Shown here piece by piece: positions 62,247 to 64,000 of a stretch of 64,000 nt of DNA. A program made the position numbers and the translations under genes. Within the stretch, counting starts at the first letter, position 1. Every line of letters begins with the position of its first letter. The notes under the pieces are model-generated. The model was given only the letters and a program-made list of their open reading frames with translations, ran no database searches and was not told where the DNA came from. The stretch is from Methylobacterium sp. 17Sr1-1 (GTDB taxonomy: Bacteria > Pseudomonadota > Alphaproteobacteria > Rhizobiales > Beijerinckiaceae), in contig NZ_CP029552.1 in the NCBI RefSeq assembly GCF_003173775.1, positions 5,149,001-5,213,000 on the forward strand, in the 5' to 3' direction.

Positions 62247-64000
62247 ATGGACGATACGACGCTCGCCGCCGCGTTTCCGGCCGCCACGGAGGCGCAGTGG
62301 CGTGCCCTGGTGGACGGGGTGCTGAAGGGCGCCGATTTCGGCAAGCGGCTGGTGCGCCGCACGCCGGACGGCATCCCGGTCCAGCCGCTCTATCCGCCGG
62401 CCGACGCCGCCCCCCAGCCCGGGCGCGCGGCGCCCGGGCGCTGGCGGGTGAGCCAGCGGGTCGACCATCCGGATCCCGCCGAGGCCAACGCGCTCGCGCT
62501 GACCGACCTCGACGGCGGCGCCGACGCCCTGACCCTGGTGATGGCAGGCAGCCCTGCCGCCCGCGGCTTCGGTCTTCCCGGGCCCCAGGCCCTGGAGGCG
62601 GCGCTCGACGGCGTGATGCTGCCGCTGATCGGGCTGCGGCTCGATGCTGGCCCGGCGGCCCCCGAGACCGCCAGGGCCCTCCTCGCCCTGGCAACGGCAA
62701 GGGGCGACGACACGGGCGCCCTCGACATCGATCTCGGCCTCGACCCGGTCGCCGTGCAGGCCGCCACCGGGACCGTGCCGTCCTGGCCCGGTCTCGCCGA
62801 CCTCCTGCGCGAATTCGAGGCGCAGGGCTTCTCCGGCCGCGCCTTCCTGGCCGACGGCCGCCCCTTCCACGAGGCCGGCGCCGGCGAGGCGCTGGAGCTC
62901 GCCTGCCTCCTCTCCGGAGCCCTCGCGACCCTGCGGGCGCTCGAGGCCGGCGGGCACAGCCTGGAGCGCGCCCGCGCCGCCCTGGCCTTCCTGCTCGTGG
63001 CCGATGCCGACGAGTTCCTGACGGTGGCCAAGACCCGGGCCCTGCGCCGCCTCTGGGCACGGGTCGAGGAGGCCTGCGGCCTGACGCCGGCGCCGATCCG
63101 CCTGCATGCCGAGACCGCCTGGCGCAGCACCACCCGGCGCGACCCCTGGGTCAACATGCTGCGGGCGACGACCGCCGTATTCTCGGCGGGCCTGGGCGGG
63201 GCCGACGCGATCACGGTGCTGCCCTTCACCGCGGCGATCGGCCTGCCCGACGCCTTCGCGCGCCGCTGCGCCCGCAACACCCAGCACGTCCTCCTCGACG
63301 AGGCCAACCTCTGGCGCGTCGCCGATCCGGCCGCGGGTGCGGGCGGGTTCGAGGCGCTGACCGACGCGCTCTGCACCGAGGCCTGGGCGCTCTTCCAGGC
63401 GATCGAGCGGGAAGGGGGGATCGCGGAGAGCCTGCGCTCCGGCGCGCTCGCCGGCCGCCTCGCGGCGTTGCGGGACGCCCGCGACACGGATCTCGCCACC
63501 CGCCGCCAGCCGATCACCGGCACCAGCGAGTTCCCGGACCTGCACGAGGCACCCGTGGCGGTGCTCGGCCCAGCCCCGGTCGCCGACGCCCTGCCGGAGG
63601 GGGCGCTGCCGTCCCGGCGCCTCGCGGAGCCCTACGAGGCCCTGCGCGAGGCCTCCGACGAGATCCTGGCCCGCACCGGCCGGCGCCCGCGGGTCTTCCT
63701 GGCCAATCTCGGACCCTTGAGCGCCTTCAACACCCGCGCCACCTTCGCCCGCAACGCCTTCGAGGCCGGCGGCCTCGAGGCGGTGACGAACGAGGGCTTT
63801 GCGGATCACGCCGCCCTGGTCGAGGCCTTCCGGGCGTCGGGCACGACGCTCGCCTGCCTGTGCTCCTCGGACGCGGTCTATGCCGAGGAGGCGGTGCCCG
63901 CCGCCGAAGCCCTGAAGGCGGCCGGCGCCACCACGCTCTTCCTCGCCGGCAAGCCGGGCGAGCTCGAAGCCCCCTTGCGGGCGGCGGGCGTCGCCCACGA
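62247..64000 (+). CDS. mutA: Methylmalonyl-CoA mutase small subunit, 5' part (runs off window)
   Basis: An open frame of 584 codons starts at ATG 62247 behind GAGGA and continues past the window end without a stop. It reads TEAQWRALVDGVLKGADFGKRLVRRTPDGIPVQPLYPP at the N-terminus, typical of MutA. A TIM-barrel region follows with WRSTTRRDPWVNMLRATTAVFSAGLGGADAITVLPF and NTQHVLLDEANLWRVADPAAG, and then the degenerate B12-like domain (RPRVFLANLGPLSAFNTRATFARNAFEAGGLEAV). The DXHXXG cobalamin motif is absent, as usual in the small subunit. It works with the catalytic MutB subunit, expected just downstream, in propionyl-CoA conversion. Confidence 0.93.
   Translation, partial: MDDTTLAAAFPAATEAQWRALVDGVLKGADFGKRLVRRTPDGIPVQPLYPPADAAPQPGRAAPGRWRVSQRVDHPDPAEANALALTDLDGGADALTLVMAGSPAARGFGLPGPQALEAALDGVMLPLIGLRLDAGPAAPETARALLALATARGDDTGALDIDLGLDPVAVQAATGTVPSWPGLADLLREFEAQGFSGRAFLADGRPFHEAGAGEALELACLLSGALATLRALEAGGHSLERARAALAFLLVADADEFLTVAKTRALRRLWARVEEACGLTPAPIRLHAETAWRSTTRRDPWVNMLRATTAVFSAGLGGADAITVLPFTAAIGLPDAFARRCARNTQHVLLDEANLWRVADPAAGAGGFEALTDALCTEAWALFQAIEREGGIAESLRSGALAGRLAALRDARDTDLATRRQPITGTSEFPDLHEAPVAVLGPAPVADALPEGALPSRRLAEPYEALREASDEILARTGRRPRVFLANLGPLSAFNTRATFARNAFEAGGLEAVTNEGFADHAALVEAFRASGTTLACLCSSDAVYAEEAVPAAEALKAAGATTLFLAGKPGELEAPLRAAGVAH

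Noticed and set aside
62058..63998. 646-codon minus-strand frame near the window end
   Set aside because: The plus strand here encodes MutA with clear conserved blocks, so the minus frame is a shadow.

Overview
The window is about 64 kb of very GC-rich DNA from an alphaproteobacterium. The gene content suggests an aerobic anoxygenic phototroph of the Rhizobiales, most likely close to Methylobacterium. The reasons are the oxygen-dependent cyclase AcsF, the PpsR and AerR-type regulators, the puh and bch gene order, and a methylmalonyl-CoA mutase small subunit. This assignment is an inference from gene content; no rRNA or tRNA gene was recognised.

Layout. (1) 1-16.6 kb is mixed metabolism and maintenance: a short HEPN protein, GlcE-like and D-lactate dehydrogenase-like flavoproteins, a metallophosphoesterase, a CDC48-type double AAA ATPase, an L,D-transpeptidase, a small GIY-YIG nuclease between palindromic repeats, a thioesterase, a UvrD/PcrA helicase, a PhoH-like ATPase, a SOUL protein and a triheme cytochrome c. 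(2) 16.8-45.8 kb is a photosynthesis gene cluster. On the minus strand lie aerR-ppsR and bchG-bch2-bchP-tspO. On the plus strand lie bchFNBHLM-lhaA, puhABC-orf-acsF-puhE-hemA, and bchID-bchO-crtIB followed by a tiny membrane ORF. Three exact TGT-N12-ACA PpsR/CrtJ-type operators were found at promoters (bchG, bchF, bchI), with a degenerate second site at bchI. A fourth exact site covers the annotated start of crtI. (3) 45.8-47.1 kb is a relatively AT-rich patch with one lipocalin-like ORF and repeats. (4) 47.1-51.4 kb holds a DUF3616-like secreted protein, a small ORF, and a LuxR-type regulator split by an IS630-family element that left a TA duplication. (5) 51.5-57.5 kb is a branched-chain 2-oxoacid dehydrogenase operon (E1a, E1b, E2, E3) with an ACT-like protein at its head and a divergent Lrp-type regulator. 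(6) 57.5-64 kb contains repeats, an epimerase-like protein, QueG, a glutathione S-transferase, UppP, and the 5' part of mutA running off the window.

How it fits together. The photosynthesis cluster encodes 5-aminolevulinate synthesis (HemA), Mg chelation (BchHID), methylation (BchM), oxygenative ring closure (AcsF), light-independent protochlorophyllide reduction (BchNBL), hydration (BchF), esterification and reduction of the tail (BchG, BchP), carotenoid entry steps (CrtB, CrtI), and the reaction-centre H subunit with its assembly factors (PuhA, B, C, E, LhaA, Bch2). PpsR and AerR supply redox and light control. bchCXYZ, puf and the later crt genes are absent and must lie elsewhere. The branched-chain 2-oxoacid dehydrogenase would make acyl-CoAs whose propionyl-CoA product could be finished by the MutA-containing mutase, although the two loci are not adjacent.

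Most unusual structure: a family of roughly 170-bp palindromic elements (6.2, 6.6 and 57.6 kb). Two copies closely bracket the small GIY-YIG nuclease ORF.
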